Part shown: one piece after another, positions 25,340 to 33,965 of the stretch
How positions within the stretch are numbered: position 1 is the first letter of the stretch
Layout of the letters: each line of letters begins with the position of its first letter
Source of the DNA: Microbacterium enclense
GTDB taxonomy: Bacteria; Actinomycetota; Actinomycetes; Actinomycetales; Microbacteriaceae
Length of the DNA: 64,000 nucleotides
Direction: 5' to 3'
NCBI RefSeq assembly: GCF_001456955.1
Contig: NZ_KQ758467.1
Span: forward strand, 62,001-126,000
Position numbers and translations under genes: made by a program
The notes under the pieces: generated by a model
Databases searched by the model: none
What the model was told of the DNA's origin: nothing
The model's input: only the letters and a program-made list of their open reading frames with translations

Positions 25340-25358
25340 TTGTTACCGTCATCAACAT
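25340..25358. promoter_or_regulatory. Candidate purine-regulon operator, site 4
   Basis: TTGTT-ACCGTCATC-AACAT, ending on the start codon of the deaminase at 25357. The minus strand reads TGTTGATGACGGTAACAATGGCG, nearly the same as plus-strand site 2 before allantoinase (TGTTGATGACGGT shared). Confidence 0.55.
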
Positions 25359-26733
25359 GTCGCTCCTGGTCACGAACGCACGTCTCATCACGGTACCCGC
25401 GGGCACCGACGACCCCGGCTACATCGAGCGCGGCTACATGCTCGTGCGAGACGGACGCATCGCCGCCATCGGCGCCGGCGACCCCGACCCGGGGATCACG
25501 GCCGACGAGATCCTCGACGTCGACGGCAAGTTCGTCGCGCCCGGCTTCGTGTCGTCGCACAGCCACCTCTTCACGAGCGGCTCGCGCGGCCTCGGCGTCG
25601 ACCAGACGCTCTACGGCTGGTGCACGTCGATGTTCAGCGTGCTCAACAACGCCTCGCCCGACCAGATCTACTGGGCCACCCTGCACGGCTCGCTCGACTT
25701 CCTCGCCAACGGCGTGACCACGGCCTACAACTTCACCGACCCGCTGCTGCCCTGGGAGCCGATGGTCGAGGGCAAGCGCGCCGACGGCGGCGGCATCCTG
25801 CGCGATCACTCCTGGCACACCCGACAGGCCGACGGATGCCACGACGCGGGGCTCCGCTTCGTCGACTCGATCGCGCTGGATGCCACCGTCGGCACCGACG
25901 ACGAGATCTTCGCCCGCTTCGAGGCCTCCCTCGACCACGTGCTCGCGATGAACCCCGACATCGCCCTCGGCGCCTCGATCATGGGACAGGTGCAGTGGTC
26001 GACCCGGCCCGACGCCGCCGAGATCGAGGTCGCCGTCATGGACCGCTTCGGCGTCACCAACCAGGCGCACTTCCTCGAGACGTACGAGGCGATCGAGCAC
26101 CAGCAGACCAAGTTCCAGCTGTACAAGAACGCCGGCGCCCTGCGCCCCGGCATGATGTTCGGCCACTTCATCCAGACGACGCCCGAGATCATTCAGGATG
26201 CCGCCGCCGGCGGCGCCAGCATGTCGTGGCAGCCGGCGTCGAACGGACGTCTGGCGTCGGGCATCGCCCACGTGCCCGAAATGCTCGACCTCGGTATGAA
26301 GGTCGGCATGGGCCTCGACGATCAGGCCTGCACCGACGTCGCCGACCCGTGGCAGAACATGCGGATGGGCATGTTCATGCAGCGCGCCCGCACCCACGAT
26401 CCGCTGTCGATGATGCCCGAGCGCGTGCTGCGCCTGCACACCCTCGGCGGGGCCGAGATCATGGGGGTCGACGACCGCGTCGGCAGCCTCGAGGTGGGTA
26501 AGTTCGCCGACTTCGTGGTGGTCGACCCGCGGCTGCCCGACGTCGGTCCGCTGTGGAACCCCGTGCGCAGCTACGTGCTGGCCTGCGGCCTGCGCAACCT
26601 GCAGCAGGTCTACGTCGGCGGCAAGCTCGTGAACGAGAACGGCGTCTCGACCAACCCGCTCGCCGCCGAGGCGACGCACGTGCTCCACGAGGAGCTGCCG
26701 GCCCTGGCCGAGGAGTTCGGCGTCATCCTCTGA
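25357..26733 (+). CDS. Amidohydrolase-superfamily deaminase (ATZ/TRZ type)
   Basis: A 458-residue metal-dependent hydrolase of the ATZ/TRZ and guanine/8-oxoguanine deaminase group. Metal ligands: HxH in VSSHSHLF (68 and 70), His in NQAHFLE, His in GHFIQTTPE and the catalytic Asp in GMGLDDQACTD, so it should be active. The ATG at 25357 lies inside operator site 4 and there is no ribosome site, so a leaderless message is likely. Its place under the shared operator points to an aminopurine or related heterocycle as substrate; which one cannot be read from the sequence. Confidence 0.8.
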   Translation: MSLLVTNARLITVPAGTDDPGYIERGYMLVRDGRIAAIGAGDPDPGITADEILDVDGKFVAPGFVSSHSHLFTSGSRGLGVDQTLYGWCTSMFSVLNNASPDQIYWATLHGSLDFLANGVTTAYNFTDPLLPWEPMVEGKRADGGGILRDHSWHTRQADGCHDAGLRFVDSIALDATVGTDDEIFARFEASLDHVLAMNPDIALGASIMGQVQWSTRPDAAEIEVAVMDRFGVTNQAHFLETYEAIEHQQTKFQLYKNAGALRPGMMFGHFIQTTPEIIQDAAAGGASMSWQPASNGRLASGIAHVPEMLDLGMKVGMGLDDQACTDVADPWQNMRMGMFMQRARTHDPLSMMPERVLRLHTLGGAEIMGVDDRVGSLEVGKFADFVVVDPRLPDVGPLWNPVRSYVLACGLRNLQQVYVGGKLVNENGVSTNPLAAEATHVLHEELPALAEEFGVIL

Positions 26734-26776
26734 CCCGCTGCCCCTCGGGGCCGCCGCCCCAGCGGTTCCGACCCGC

Positions 26777-26944
26777 GCACAACGGCGGATGCCATGCCCG
26801 ACCCGCCGCGCCCCGACCGTGCCGAGTGGGCGTGTCGTCGCCGAGACCGGCTCGTCTCGCGAGCCGAATGGCGGAGTTCGTGCCCGACACGCCGCCGTCG
26901 GCCGGCCCCGCACGGCGTGTCGGCGACGACTTCCGCCGTTGTGC
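26777..26944. repeat. Palindromic repeat family G
   Basis: Terminal inverted repeat GCACAACGGCGGA (26777-26789) and TCCGCCGTTGTGC (26932-26944), 13 of 13 pairing. An inner pair, CGACACGCCG and CGGCGTGTCG, lies near 26885 and 26913. It lies between the convergent deaminase and MFS genes. Confidence 0.8.
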
Positions 26945-27080
26945 ACGCCCGGCCGGCCTTGGCTCAGCCCTCGCCGCGTCGCGCCACACGCAACAGCGCC
27001 TCACCCGCGATTGTGCACGTCCGGCACGCCTTGGCTCAGCCCTCGCCGCGTCGCCCCACCCGCAACAGCGCCTCACCCGC
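26939..27080. repeat. 72-base direct duplication of the MFS gene end
   Basis: Two adjacent copies (26939-27010 and 27011-27080) differ at about five positions. The second contains the MFS stop codon and the last codons (EALLRVGRRGEG); the first is a spare copy downstream of the stop, ending at family G. Together with family G it fills the 302-base gap. Confidence 0.85.
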
Positions 27081-28256
27081 CGCGGCGACCGTCGCCGCAC
27101 ACGCGAGCGACACCGCGATGGTGATCAGCGCCGCGGCCGGGCCCGTGGCATCCAGAGCCGCCCCGGCGATCACGCCGCCGATGGGCACGCCGAGCGACAT
27201 CGCCGCGGTCGGGTAGGCGAGTGTCTCGGTGACACGGCCCTCGGGGGCGCGAGCGGACGCCACGAGGATGCCCGACACCATCACCGGCGACACCGCCAGT
27301 CCGAGCAGCAGGATCACCCCGAACAACACCGGAGCCGAGCCCTGTGCGAAGGGCAGCCCTACGGCGACCGCGGCGGCCAGGGCCGCGAAGCCGATGTAGC
27401 GGGCCGCGGGCGAGAGCTTCCAGGTGCGCGCTCCCGTGACGACCGATCCGATCGCGATCGCCACGGCCAGGGCGCTGAAGGCCGGGCCCGCGAGCCAGGG
27501 TCGCTCGCTCATCTCGGCCCACCCGACCAGGCTGACGTCGAAGGCTCCGAACATCCCGCCGAGCGCGATGCAGGCCACGGCGATCGGAACCACGCCGGCC
27601 GGCGGCAGCACGATCCCGCGCCGTGGCCCCCGCGGCGCGGGCGCGGGCTGCGTCCCGCGTTGCGCGGCGAGCCACACGCCGCCGACGACGCCGAGCGCCA
27701 GCGACCCGAGCATCGCGATGGCCGGGTCGACAGCCGCGGCCACGGCGGTGATGGCCGGTGGCCCCGCGATGAAGACCATCTGGTCGGCGATGGTCTCGAG
27801 CGCCAGCGCGGGCGTGCGCTGCGCGGGCGGGGCGAGCACCGTCCACCGCGCGCGCACGGCCGAGGTCAGGTCGGGGGTCGACGCCCCCGTCGCGAGCGCG
27901 GCGACGAGCCAGGTCCAGAACGGCGCCCCCGTCAGCACGAGGGCGAGCAGGGCGGATGCCGCGAGCACGAGGCATCCGAGCGACACCACGATGACGCGCG
28001 CCTGGCCGTGCCGATCCATGCGCGACGACCACAGCGGGGCGGCGATCGCCATGCCGATCACGAGCGGGGCGACGACGATCCCGGCGGAGGCGAAGCTGCC
28101 GGTCGCGGCCGAGACGAGCAGGATGATGCCCAGCGACAGCGTCGCGCGGGGGAACCGCGCGAGGATGCCCGCCGCGACGAAGCTCCGCGCCCCCGGCAGG
28201 CGCAGCACCTGCCCGTAGGCCCGGATGCCAGAGGCCTCGGCCGTCTGGCTATTCAC
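27036..28256 (-). CDS. MFS transporter
   Basis: A 406-residue membrane protein with about twelve hydrophobic segments (for example SFVAAGILARFPRATLSLGIILLVSAA, then MAIAAPLWSSRMDRHGQARV, an MFS-type loop after helix 2). GTG at 28256 follows AGGAGA and gives an N-terminus of normal length. Substrate not recognisable; MFS members of this kind export drugs or metabolites. Its 3' end is duplicated downstream. It is separated from the creatininase gene upstream by family C palindromes, so it may be its own unit. Confidence 0.8.
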   Translation of the reverse strand: MNSQTAEASGIRAYGQVLRLPGARSFVAAGILARFPRATLSLGIILLVSAATGSFASAGIVVAPLVIGMAIAAPLWSSRMDRHGQARVIVVSLGCLVLAASALLALVLTGAPFWTWLVAALATGASTPDLTSAVRARWTVLAPPAQRTPALALETIADQMVFIAGPPAITAVAAAVDPAIAMLGSLALGVVGGVWLAAQRGTQPAPAPRGPRRGIVLPPAGVVPIAVACIALGGMFGAFDVSLVGWAEMSERPWLAGPAFSALAVAIAIGSVVTGARTWKLSPAARYIGFAALAAAVAVGLPFAQGSAPVLFGVILLLGLAVSPVMVSGILVASARAPEGRVTETLAYPTAAMSLGVPIGGVIAGAALDATGPAAALITIAVSLACAATVAAAGEALLRVGRRGEG

Positions 28257-28278
28257 AGCATCTCCTCGCGCTCGCGTG

Positions 28279-28538
28279 CGACACAACGCAGGAGATCCGC
28301 CGACCACTCCGCCGCCGACGCCGCGAATACGTGGCGCCGCGAGCCGTCCTAAGAGGACTCCTGCGTCGTGTCGCGGTGACGCACGAGCCGTGGTCACCGC
28401 CGCTGCTGAGGGAGCGCAACCCGCTCGTGACGTTGTCACAGCGGTCCGACCGGACCGTACGCAGGAGAACCGCCGCCATTGCAGCGCGGAGCCGGCGTGA
28501 TGACGGCCGCCGTGGCGCACATCTCCTGCGTTGTGTCG
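28279..28538. repeat. Palindromic repeat family C, two units
   Basis: Outer arms CGACACAACGCAGGAGAT (28279-28296) and ATCTCCTGCGTTGTGTCG (28521-28538) pair over 18 of 18 bases. Inner arms CTCCTGCGTCGTGTCG (near 28359) and ACGCAGGAGAA (near 28460) make two consecutive hairpin units. CTGCAGGAGTCGTGCGC follows at 28573. The 345-base gap holds nothing else. Confidence 0.85.
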
Positions 28539-28601
28539 CGGGGCCGCCCGTTCCCCCGTCGGAGGCTCGGATCTGCAGGAGTCGTGCGCGCCGCGCCACC
28601 A

Positions 28602-29381
28602 TCACGCGGTGTAGTCGAATCGGCTGATCTCCTCGAGCGCCTCGACGACGAACGACACGCTGTCCTCGAACATGCGCGCGCCGGCCTCGGCGTTTGCGCC
28701 GGTCGGGTCGCCGAGCACCCCCGTGGGACCGAAATCGTTCGACAGCCACCCGAACGTCACCGGCTTGGAGTTGAAGCCGATGTGGCGGAACTCGCCGATG
28801 TGCGCGGGCACCGTGGCGTGGAACTTCGCCGGGTCGACCAGCTCGGGACGCAGGTGCATGATCATGCTGGTCTCGCCGTAGCCGGCGTGAATGCCGGTGC
28901 CGTGCTCGTCGGGCGTGCCGTCGGTGCCGTCGAACGAGGGCACCCGTGCGGCCGGCATGAAGAACGTGCGCAGGCCGAAGCGGCGCCGCAGCTCGCGATT
29001 CGCCACGTTCAGCAGCGCGACGTTGCCGCCGTGGCCGTTGACGAACACCAGCGTCCGGGCTCGCGTGGTCAGCAGCGACCGCCCGATGTCGACGACCGTC
29101 TGCAGCATCGTCTCGGGTGTGAGCCACAGCGTGCCCGGCGCCCACGAGTGCTCGTCGGACTTCGTGATCGACAGCGTCGGCAGCTGCCAGACGTCGAGCC
29201 CCTGCGCCGCAGCGCGCGCGACGGCGGCCGTCGCGGCCGCCTCGGCGACGATGGCATCCGTCGCCAGGGGAAGGTGCGGGCCGTGATGCTCGATCGCACC
29301 GGTCGGCAGCACGACGATCGAGTCCTCGGTGAGGGCCTCGGCTGCGGCGGGGCCGCTGAGCTCTGCCAGAAGACGGCTCAC
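28602..29381 (-). CDS. Creatininase-family amidohydrolase
   Basis: A 259-residue creatininase-family protein. Metal-binding blocks: Glu and His in PTGAIEHHGPHLPLATD, Asp in LATDAIV, His in VNGHGGNVALLN and Glu in AGYGETSMIMHLRPEL. Creatininase opens the cyclic amide of creatinine; relatives act on other cyclic or small amides. GTG at 29381 overlaps the FAD oxidase stop by 4 bases, so the two act together. No creatinase, sarcosine oxidase or other creatinine genes are nearby, so the substrate is probably a different lactam made by the upstream enzymes. Confidence 0.85.
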   Translation of the reverse strand: MSRLLAELSGPAAAEALTEDSIVVLPTGAIEHHGPHLPLATDAIVAEAAATAAVARAAAQGLDVWQLPTLSITKSDEHSWAPGTLWLTPETMLQTVVDIGRSLLTTRARTLVFVNGHGGNVALLNVANRELRRRFGLRTFFMPAARVPSFDGTDGTPDEHGTGIHAGYGETSMIMHLRPELVDPAKFHATVPAHIGEFRHIGFNSKPVTFGWLSNDFGPTGVLGDPTGANAEAGARMFEDSVSFVVEALEEISRFDYTA

Positions 29382-30709
29382 GAGATGATCGCTCCCTTGC
29401 GTGCGCCCGTGTAGTCGGGGTTGAGCTTGCCGGGGTTCAGCAGCCCGTTCGGGTCGGTGACCCGGGCCGTCTCGATCGTCTGCTCGACGTTGAAGTCGAC
29501 GTTCCACTGGTGCGGGTTGTGCACGCCGACGCCGATCGCGTTCAGCTCGGCGATGCCGCGGTACACGTCTTGTTCGCTGACGTAGGGCGCGGCGAGCATG
29601 CCGATGGGGAACGCCTTCGTCGACTCGATGTGCAGATGCGCGCCGGGGAAGACCGCCTCCACGGCATCGATGTCCTCGGCGAGCGGAGCGCCCGCGACCT
29701 CGAGGTGGAACACCTCGTGCGCCTGGCTCTTCTGGTACCACTCGATCGGGTGGTTGTAGCTGAGCATCGACAGCCGGATGCTGGCCTGCGGCCCCTCGCG
29801 CACGGCCTCCACGCGACCGCCCGCGCCCTCGATGATCGCGGTCACGGCGTCGACCTGGGCGGCATCCAGGATCACCCGCAGGCTCGACCGCCCCTCGGGG
29901 ATGGCCTCGTCGGCGGGGAGGGATGCCGAGATCTCGGGTCCGTCGCCCGACACCAGACGCGGCGAGGGGGCGAGGTTGCCGATGGTCTGCACGACCGAGA
30001 GCGTGCCGGCGAAGTCGGGGAAGCTCGCCCACAGCCCGCGCCACTCGCGCAGCGGCTCGAGGCGCACGGTCGCGCGCACGATGACGCCCGCGGTGCCGTA
30101 GTTGTGCACGTACTTCTGGGCCTCGTCGCCCTCGACGTGGTGGATCTCGTCGCTGCCGTCGGCGTGCACGACGTCGAGGGCGGCGACGAAGCCGCGGTCA
30201 TTGGAGCCGTACGCGATGGATCCGGTGCCGCCGGAGCCTCCCGAGAGGAACCCTCCGATGGTGGACTGCGCGGTCGAGGGGTACATCCACAGCGCCTGAC
30301 CGGCTGCCCACGCGGCCTGTTCGAGCAGCACCATCGGGGTGCCCGCCTCGGCGGTGATGTAGCCGTCGCCGACCTCGACGATGGCCTTCGCGCGGGTGGT
30401 GTCGATGACGAGGCCGCCCTGCATCGGGATGGCCTGTCCGTAGTTGCCGGTGCCCTTGCCGCGCACGGTGACGGGAACACCGTGACGGGATGCCGCGGCC
30501 ACGGCCGTGGCGATCTGCTCGGCGTTCGCGGCGAAGACGACGAGGTCGGCGAGGCCCAGCGGCAGCTGCGCCGCGATGATCGGCGACATCGGCGAGCCGT
30601 CGACGCTGGCGCGCTCGCGCACGCGCGGTTCGGTGCTGACGGCCGCGGGGCCGAGGAGGTCGAGCAATTCGTCTTCGAGGGAGAGGACGCGGGTGGCGGT
30701 GTCGCTCAT
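29378..30709 (-). CDS. FAD-linked oxidase (PCMH/VAO type)
   Basis: A 443-residue FAD_binding_4 oxidoreductase. The FAD domain spans about 50-230 with VTVRGKGTGNYGQ (near 83), the AEAGTPMVLLEQ segment and GGFLSGGSGGTGSIAYG, which covers the region where VAO-family enzymes hold the FAD. The C-terminal part (WNVDFNVEQTIETARVTDPNGLLNPGKLNP) is the usual VAO-type end with DPNGLLNPGK. Members oxidise 2-hydroxy acids or alcohols. It lies between the ABC importer and the creatininase gene, so I infer oxidation of an imported ring or of its opened product. Confidence 0.8.
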   Translation of the reverse strand: MSDTATRVLSLEDELLDLLGPAAVSTEPRVRERASVDGSPMSPIIAAQLPLGLADLVVFAANAEQIATAVAAASRHGVPVTVRGKGTGNYGQAIPMQGGLVIDTTRAKAIVEVGDGYITAEAGTPMVLLEQAAWAAGQALWMYPSTAQSTIGGFLSGGSGGTGSIAYGSNDRGFVAALDVVHADGSDEIHHVEGDEAQKYVHNYGTAGVIVRATVRLEPLREWRGLWASFPDFAGTLSVVQTIGNLAPSPRLVSGDGPEISASLPADEAIPEGRSSLRVILDAAQVDAVTAIIEGAGGRVEAVREGPQASIRLSMLSYNHPIEWYQKSQAHEVFHLEVAGAPLAEDIDAVEAVFPGAHLHIESTKAFPIGMLAAPYVSEQDVYRGIAELNAIGVGVHNPHQWNVDFNVEQTIETARVTDPNGLLNPGKLNPDYTGARKGAIIS

Positions 30710-30765
30710 GGGTGTGTCTCCGGATGGAACGGGTGGGGGCGGATGCCGGTGGTGCGGTGGGTGTC

Positions 30766-30872
30766 GGTCCCTTCGACGGGCTCAGGGACCTGGGTGGGTG
30801 CGGAGGTGGCTGAGCCTGTCGAAGCCGCCGGTGGTGCGGTGGGTGTCGGTCCCTTCGACGGGCTCAGGGACC
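30766..30872. repeat. Palindromic repeat family A, three copies
   Basis: Copies at 30766-30790 (GGTCCCT arms), 30805-30829 (GGTGGCT with GCCGCC, opposite orientation) and 30848-30872 (GGTCCCT arms). They lie between the binding protein and the FAD oxidase genes and could set their relative expression. Confidence 0.85.
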
Positions 30873-30943
30873 CGGGTGCTGCTCGAGGCGGAACGATCCC
30901 ACCGGACGGCCCGGCCCGCGCGAGGCGGACCGGGCCGAGCGGG

Positions 30944-32122
30944 TCAGAACGAGATCGACGTGTCGATGAACTCGTTCGTGTACAGGTCGGCGGGGGTGTA
31001 GCCGGCCGCGGGCGGGGTGCCCAGGTCGGTGTAGACCTTGCTCGCCTTCGTGAAGAAGTCGTCGAAGCGGCTCTCGTCGAAGTTGCCGTAGGTGGAGTCG
31101 GGGCCGTTGCCCACGAGGCCGAGGTCGACCTGCGTCTTGACGGAGTAGTCGGCGACGCCCTGCGTGTAGGTCCAGCCGGTGGCGTACTGGTCGACGAGCT
31201 CGAGGATGAGCGCGTTGGCCGCGGACGGGTCCTCGTAGTACGCGACGCCGGCCTTCTGCAGCACGGGCACGAGCTTGGTGAGGCAGGGCGACAGCTCGTC
31301 GAACTGGTCGGCCTTGACCGACATCGACGACTGGTACGTCTGCCATCCGGCGTCGTGGATGAGCGCGAAGTCGACGGGCTTGCCCCAGGCCGACACCTCG
31401 TTCTGGTACACGTACGGCTCGGCCGAGGCGAAGCCCTGCTGCATGTCCTTGCCGCCGGCGGCGACGAAGTTCGACGGGGTGCCGTCGTACGAGCCGTCGA
31501 GGATCGACGCGTCGGCGAGACCGGCGCTCTTGAGGTACTCGATGTAGGCCGAGCCGTCGAAGTAGCGCCACACGCCGCCGTTGGCGGAGAGGGCGCCCTT
31601 GACGTCATCCACCGTCTTGACGTCGGGGTAGGTCGCGGGGTCCCACATGACCATGGTGGGGCTGATGTCGAGCGGGGCGAAGACGGCCTTCGTGGGCGTG
31701 GTGCTCGACAGCTGGATCGCCTCGTCGGTGCTGACGTACCCCAGGGTGATCGCGTCGTCCTGGTACATCTGCGCCGAGACGGTCTGGAAGCCGATCGCGG
31801 GGCCGCCCGCGCGGATCTCGACGTTGACGCCGGTGTACTCGCCGTCCGACATCAGGGGACCGCTGACCGCCTTGGTGTTGGCGTCGATCGTGTAGTCGTC
31901 CTTGAGCAGCTCGTAGAGGTGACCGTGCTCGGCTTCGGGGTTCCAGTCGGTCTGGATGACGACGGTCGAGGGGCAGTCGGCCGAGAGGTCGACCGAGCCG
32001 ATCTCCATGTCGGCGGCGGTGGGCGCCGTCTCCGCGGCGCTGCCGGCGCACGAGGTCAGGGTGAGGGCGATCGCGACGGCGCCGGTGACGGCGGTGCCGC
32101 GGACGAGAGTGGAGCGCTGCAT
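30944..32122 (-). CDS. ABC transporter substrate-binding lipoprotein
   Basis: A 392-residue secreted binding protein. The signal peptide ends in LTLTSCAGS, a lipobox with Cys25. The mature part (TDWNPEAEHGHLYELL, GGPAIGFQTVSAQ, DEAIQLSSTTPTKAVFAPL) resembles the NMT1/THI5-like group that binds pyrimidines, sulfonates or nitrate. With the permease and ATPase upstream it forms one importer. Neighbouring deaminase, FAD oxidase and creatininase genes suggest a nitrogen heterocycle as ligand. ATG at 32122 gives a standard signal peptide. Confidence 0.8.
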   Translation of the reverse strand: MQRSTLVRGTAVTGAVAIALTLTSCAGSAAETAPTAADMEIGSVDLSADCPSTVVIQTDWNPEAEHGHLYELLKDDYTIDANTKAVSGPLMSDGEYTGVNVEIRAGGPAIGFQTVSAQMYQDDAITLGYVSTDEAIQLSSTTPTKAVFAPLDISPTMVMWDPATYPDVKTVDDVKGALSANGGVWRYFDGSAYIEYLKSAGLADASILDGSYDGTPSNFVAAGGKDMQQGFASAEPYVYQNEVSAWGKPVDFALIHDAGWQTYQSSMSVKADQFDELSPCLTKLVPVLQKAGVAYYEDPSAANALILELVDQYATGWTYTQGVADYSVKTQVDLGLVGNGPDSTYGNFDESRFDDFFTKASKVYTDLGTPPAAGYTPADLYTNEFIDTSISF

Positions 32123-32273
32123 GCTGGTTCGCTTTCTGTGACGGGGGTGGTGCTCTCGGGTGCGGGTGTTTCGGGTACGCCGGACACCGCCGCGTGCGCG
32201 CGCGGCGTCCGGAGGGGGCGGATCCCGGATGCCGCGCGGCTGGGCTCGCGGCATCCGGAGGGGAGGGTGCGGG

Positions 32274-33164
32274 TCAGAGGGTGCTGTCGTACCAGCGGCC
32301 GACGGCCACCTTCGACAGCCAGCCGAAGAAGGCGAAGATGGCGACGCCCAGCAGGCAGGCCGCGAGGATGGCGGCGAACAGCTCGGCGCTCTGCAGGCGC
32401 GACTGGTAGTTGGCGATGAGCGAGCCGATGCCCGGTTCGCCGCGGCGGAAGAAGTAGTCGCCGACGATCGCGCCGATCACCGAGAGTCCCGCGGAGGTGC
32501 GCATGCCGACGAAGATCGACGGGAGTGCGGCCGGGAGGGTGAGCTTGGTGAGCACCGTCCACTTGTTGGCCTTCTGCAGGCGGAACAGCTCGCGCTGAGA
32601 CTTGTCGACCGACTGCAGGCCGAACAGGGTGTTCGACACCATCGGGAACAGGGCGATGAGCACGCAGACGATGACGCGGGCGAGGAACTCATAGCCGAAC
32701 CAGAAGCCGACCAGCGGCACGAGGGCCAGGATCGGGATGCACTGGAGCATCACGGCGTAGGCGTAGGTGGAGCGTTCGACCCAGCGGGCCAGCGACATCG
32801 CGATGGCCCACCCGATGCCGAGCACCATGGCCACGAAGAGTCCCGTGAGCGCGACGCCGGTCGTGCGGAAGAGGGCGATCCAGATGTCGGCCCCGACCTG
32901 CGGGTCGAAGAAGCCGAGGGTGAACATCTCGTGGGGCATGGGCATGAGGAAGCCCTTGCCCGACGCGGCCAGCCCGATCGAGACGGCGTACCAGACGCCG
33001 AGCAGCACGACGAGCACGGCCAGCGGAGGTCCGATGACGGCGGCCCGGGCACCGAATCCGCGTCGGCCGGGGTTCACGCGGGCGCGCGGGGGCGTGGGCG
33101 GGGGAGTGGATGCCGTGGGCGCGGGCGACGGGGCGACGACCGGCTCTGCAGACGTGGTGCTCAT
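32274..33164 (-). CDS. ABC transporter permease (SsuC/TauC type)
   Basis: A 296-residue permease with a Pro-rich cytoplasmic leader (1-35) and about six membrane segments. The EAA-type loop sits near LFRLQKANKWTVLTKLTLPAALPSIFVGMRTSAGLSVIGAIVGD, matching the sulfonate/taurine/nitrate permease group. ATG at 33164 overlaps the ATPase stop (ATGA), so translation is coupled. A 150-base gap separates it from the binding-protein gene. Confidence 0.85.
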   Translation of the reverse strand: MSTTSAEPVVAPSPAPTASTPPPTPPRARVNPGRRGFGARAAVIGPPLAVLVVLLGVWYAVSIGLAASGKGFLMPMPHEMFTLGFFDPQVGADIWIALFRTTGVALTGLFVAMVLGIGWAIAMSLARWVERSTYAYAVMLQCIPILALVPLVGFWFGYEFLARVIVCVLIALFPMVSNTLFGLQSVDKSQRELFRLQKANKWTVLTKLTLPAALPSIFVGMRTSAGLSVIGAIVGDYFFRRGEPGIGSLIANYQSRLQSAELFAAILAACLLGVAIFAFFGWLSKVAVGRWYDSTL

Positions 33165-33937
33165 GAGTGTCCTTCCCGAAGGGCGTGGGAGACCTCGCCG
33201 ACGAGCTTCGCGTATTCCGCGGTGTAGCGGATCTCGGGGTCGCGGGGCATGTCGAAGGGGACCTCGAAGGTGTCGACGAGGTGGCCGGGGCGTCCCGACA
33301 TCACGACGACCTTGGTGGAGAGGTAGATGGCCTCGGACACCGAGTGGGTGATGAAGAGGCCGCCGAACTTCTGCGCGACGAAGATCTTGATGAGTTCGTC
33401 GTTCAGGCGTTCGCGGGTGATCTCGTCGAGGGCTCCGAACGGCTCGTCGAACAGGAAGAGCTCGGGGTCGAGGGTGAGGGAGCGGGCGAGCGAGGCGCGC
33501 ATCTTCATGCCGCCCGACATCTGCTTGGGCAGGTGCTTCTCGAAGCCCTTCAGCCCGACGAGGTCGATCGCCCACTGGGCCTTCGGCGTGCGCACGCGCT
33601 TGGGCTGCCAGTTCAGCTCGGCGAGCAGTTCGACGTTCGACTGCACGTCGCGCCAGGGCAGCAGCGTCGCGTCCTGGAAGACGTAGCCGATGCGATCGGT
33701 GTTGACGACGGCCGTGCCCTCGCTCGCGGTCTCGAGCCCCGACGCGATGCGCAGCAGGGTCGACTTTCCGCAGCCGGACGGGCCGACGACGCTGACGAAC
33801 TCGCCGCGCGAGACGGTGAGATCGACGCCGGAGAGGGCGGTGGTGCCGTTGGGGAACGTCATGGCGACGTTGCGGAAGTCCAGGATCGGCGCGGTGGGAT
33901 CCGCGACGGACACCGGGGCGGGAGAGGCCAAGGTCAC
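33161..33937 (-). CDS. ABC transporter ATPase (SsuB/TauB type)
   Basis: A 258-residue ATPase. Walker A is GPSGCGKST, the Q-loop VFQDATLLPWRDV, the signature KQMSGGMKMR and Walker B LFLFDEPFGALD, followed by the switch His in FITHSVSEA. The LLPWRDV block is usual for sulfonate/taurine/nitrate and pyrimidine-type importers. GTG at 33937 has a weak ribosome site. It follows the CodA-like amidohydrolase by 28 bases and overlaps the permease by 4. Confidence 0.9.
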   Translation of the reverse strand: MTLASPAPVSVADPTAPILDFRNVAMTFPNGTTALSGVDLTVSRGEFVSVVGPSGCGKSTLLRIASGLETASEGTAVVNTDRIGYVFQDATLLPWRDVQSNVELLAELNWQPKRVRTPKAQWAIDLVGLKGFEKHLPKQMSGGMKMRASLARSLTLDPELFLFDEPFGALDEITRERLNDELIKIFVAQKFGGLFITHSVSEAIYLSTKVVVMSGRPGHLVDTFEVPFDMPRDPEIRYTAEYAKLVGEVSHALREGHS

Positions 33938-33965
33938 GGGGCGCTCACTTTCCGTTGGGGGCGGG

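Noticed and set aside
25329..25346. GlnR-like box before the deaminase
   Set aside because: GAAAC and GTTAC are separated by 8 bases, not 6, so it does not meet the consensus; counted only as part of operator site 4.
28602..29381. True creatininase of a creatinine pathway
   Set aside because: No creatinase, sarcosine oxidase or creatinine deaminase genes are in the neighbourhood; only family membership is claimed.
29510..32419. 969-codon open frame on the plus strand opposite the FAD oxidase and binding protein
   Set aside because: Composition is repeat-like Asp/Gly/Val/Arg and it opposes well-supported genes; no ribosome site.
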